Source of the DNA: JAIVGV01 sp035295985
GTDB taxonomy: Bacteria > Acidobacteriota > Blastocatellia > Pyrinomonadales > Pyrinomonadaceae
Length of the DNA: 6,416 bases
Assembly (NCBI GenBank): GCA_035295985.1
Contig: DATHBT010000178.1
Coordinates: 1-6,416 of the forward strand
Reading direction: 5' to 3'
Shown: positions 6,124 through 6,416 of the stretch, piece by piece
How the letters are laid out: each line of letters starts with the position of its first letter
Numbering within the stretch: position 1 is the stretch's first letter
Position numbers and translations under genes: made by a program
The notes under the pieces: generated by a model
Told to the model about the DNA's origin: nothing
The model's input: the letters and a program-made list of their open reading frames with translations, nothing else
Database searches by the model: none

Positions 6124-6127
6124 AGGA
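6122..6127 (+). promoter_or_regulatory. Shine-Dalgarno overlapping the pilB stop codon
   Basis: AGAGGA shares bases with the pilB TAG (6121-6123) and lies 9 bases before the ATG at 6137. This suggests the downstream gene is co-transcribed with pilB and translated by reinitiation or direct loading. Confidence 0.65.
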
Positions 6128-6136
6128 CATTCGGAA

Positions 6137-6416
6137 ATGCTCCTGAGGGCTTCGGTCTTATCCCTGCTGATCCTCGTCACGGTCGCGGCCTCGCTGCCCT
6201 TCGGCGAGTCGCTGGCGGCCTACGGACGGCGCGCCGCCGCCTCCCGCTCCGGCCAGCGCAACTACCGCCGACGCTCGCGCGCGTGGCGGCGCCGCCAGCG
6301 CGCCCAACTGCGCCGCCAGCGCGCCCTGGCCGCCGCGCGACGCCGCCGGCAGCGCGCGTGGGCGCTGCGCCGACGCCGCGGCGCTGCCGGCCGCGTGGCG
6401 ACCACGAGAGGGCGCG
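6137..6416 (+). CDS. Exported arginine-rich protein of unknown function, 3' end cut by window
   Basis: An ATG at 6137 with a well-placed Shine-Dalgarno opens a frame of 93 codons that runs off the window. Residues 1-28 form a signal peptide or signal anchor: short basic N-terminus (R4), hydrophobic stretch 5-20, and a possible cleavage site SLA|A (27/28). From residue 31 on, 27 of 63 residues are Arg and none is Lys; the rest is mostly Ala, Gln, Leu, Gly and Trp. There is an internal 17-bp direct repeat (6289-6305 and 6310-6326, period 21 bp), which gives a heptad-like RRQRA pattern. Codons keep the strong GC3 bias of neighbouring genes, supporting real coding. Its position 13 bp after pilB suggests a role linked to pilus or secretion function, but I recognise no family. 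A chance GC-rich reading frame is possible; the signal peptide and ribosome-binding site argue against it. Confidence 0.65.
   Translation, partial: MLLRASVLSLLILVTVAASLPFGESLAAYGRRAAASRSGQRNYRRRSRAWRRRQRAQLRRQRALAAARRRRQRAWALRRRRGAAGRVATTRGR

Noticed and set aside
4306..6180. A 624-codon open frame on the minus strand opposite pilB
   Set aside because: It is the antisense shadow of a GC-rich gene with few A/T-ending codons. Its translation is rich in Asp, Val, Arg, Leu and His in the pattern typical of such shadows, and the plus strand encodes a complete PilB with all motifs.

Overview
The window is GC-rich DNA, roughly two-thirds G+C by eye, with strongly GC-biased third codon positions and a cellular chromosomal character. 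I see no phage, plasmid or transposase genes. The gene mix is a divergent sigma-70-family factor, 7-deazaguanine biosynthesis genes, an exported protein joining a carboxypeptidase-regulatory-like fold to TPRs, and a PilB/GspE-type ATPase with an MshEN domain. Together with heptanucleotide tandem repeats, this would fit a soil or environmental Acidobacteriota (Blastocatellia-like) genome. That placement is inference from gene style; no marker gene here proves it.

Layout, left to right. Positions 1-963 (minus strand) hold the first 321 codons of a sigma-70-family factor whose 3' end lies outside the window. Positions 964-1200 are a divergent intergenic region with two heptamer tandem arrays in inverted orientation (1014-1046 and 1172-1198). 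Positions 1201-1845 and 1859-2593 are queE and queC, a compact two-gene operon for successive steps of preQ0 synthesis. Positions 2594-2744 carry a candidate sigma-70 promoter and a good Shine-Dalgarno for the next gene. Positions 2745-4055 encode an exported protein with an N-terminal beta-sandwich domain and TPRs, closed by a clear intrinsic terminator (4081-4119). Positions 4120-4326 hold a consensus-like promoter and a leader with hairpins and three copies of a TAGCCA/TGGCTA element. Positions 4327-6123 encode the type IV pilus / type II secretion assembly ATPase PilB. Positions 6137-6416 begin a translationally linked, exported, extremely arginine-rich protein that runs off the window.

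Functionally, queE and queC belong together: QueE makes 7-carboxy-7-deazaguanine and QueC converts it to preQ0, for queuosine in tRNA or for deazaguanine DNA modification. PilB and the Arg-rich protein form a second transcription unit, with a Shine-Dalgarno overlapping the pilB stop codon. PilB carries the tandem 24-residue MshEN motifs of a cyclic-di-GMP receptor, which suggests second-messenger control of pilus extension or secretion. The sigma factor and the TPR protein are independent units.

No clearly new multi-gene system is established. The points most worth a second look are the inverted heptamer arrays abutting the queE start codon, the Arg-rich exported protein after pilB, and the repeated TAGCCA elements in the pilB leader.
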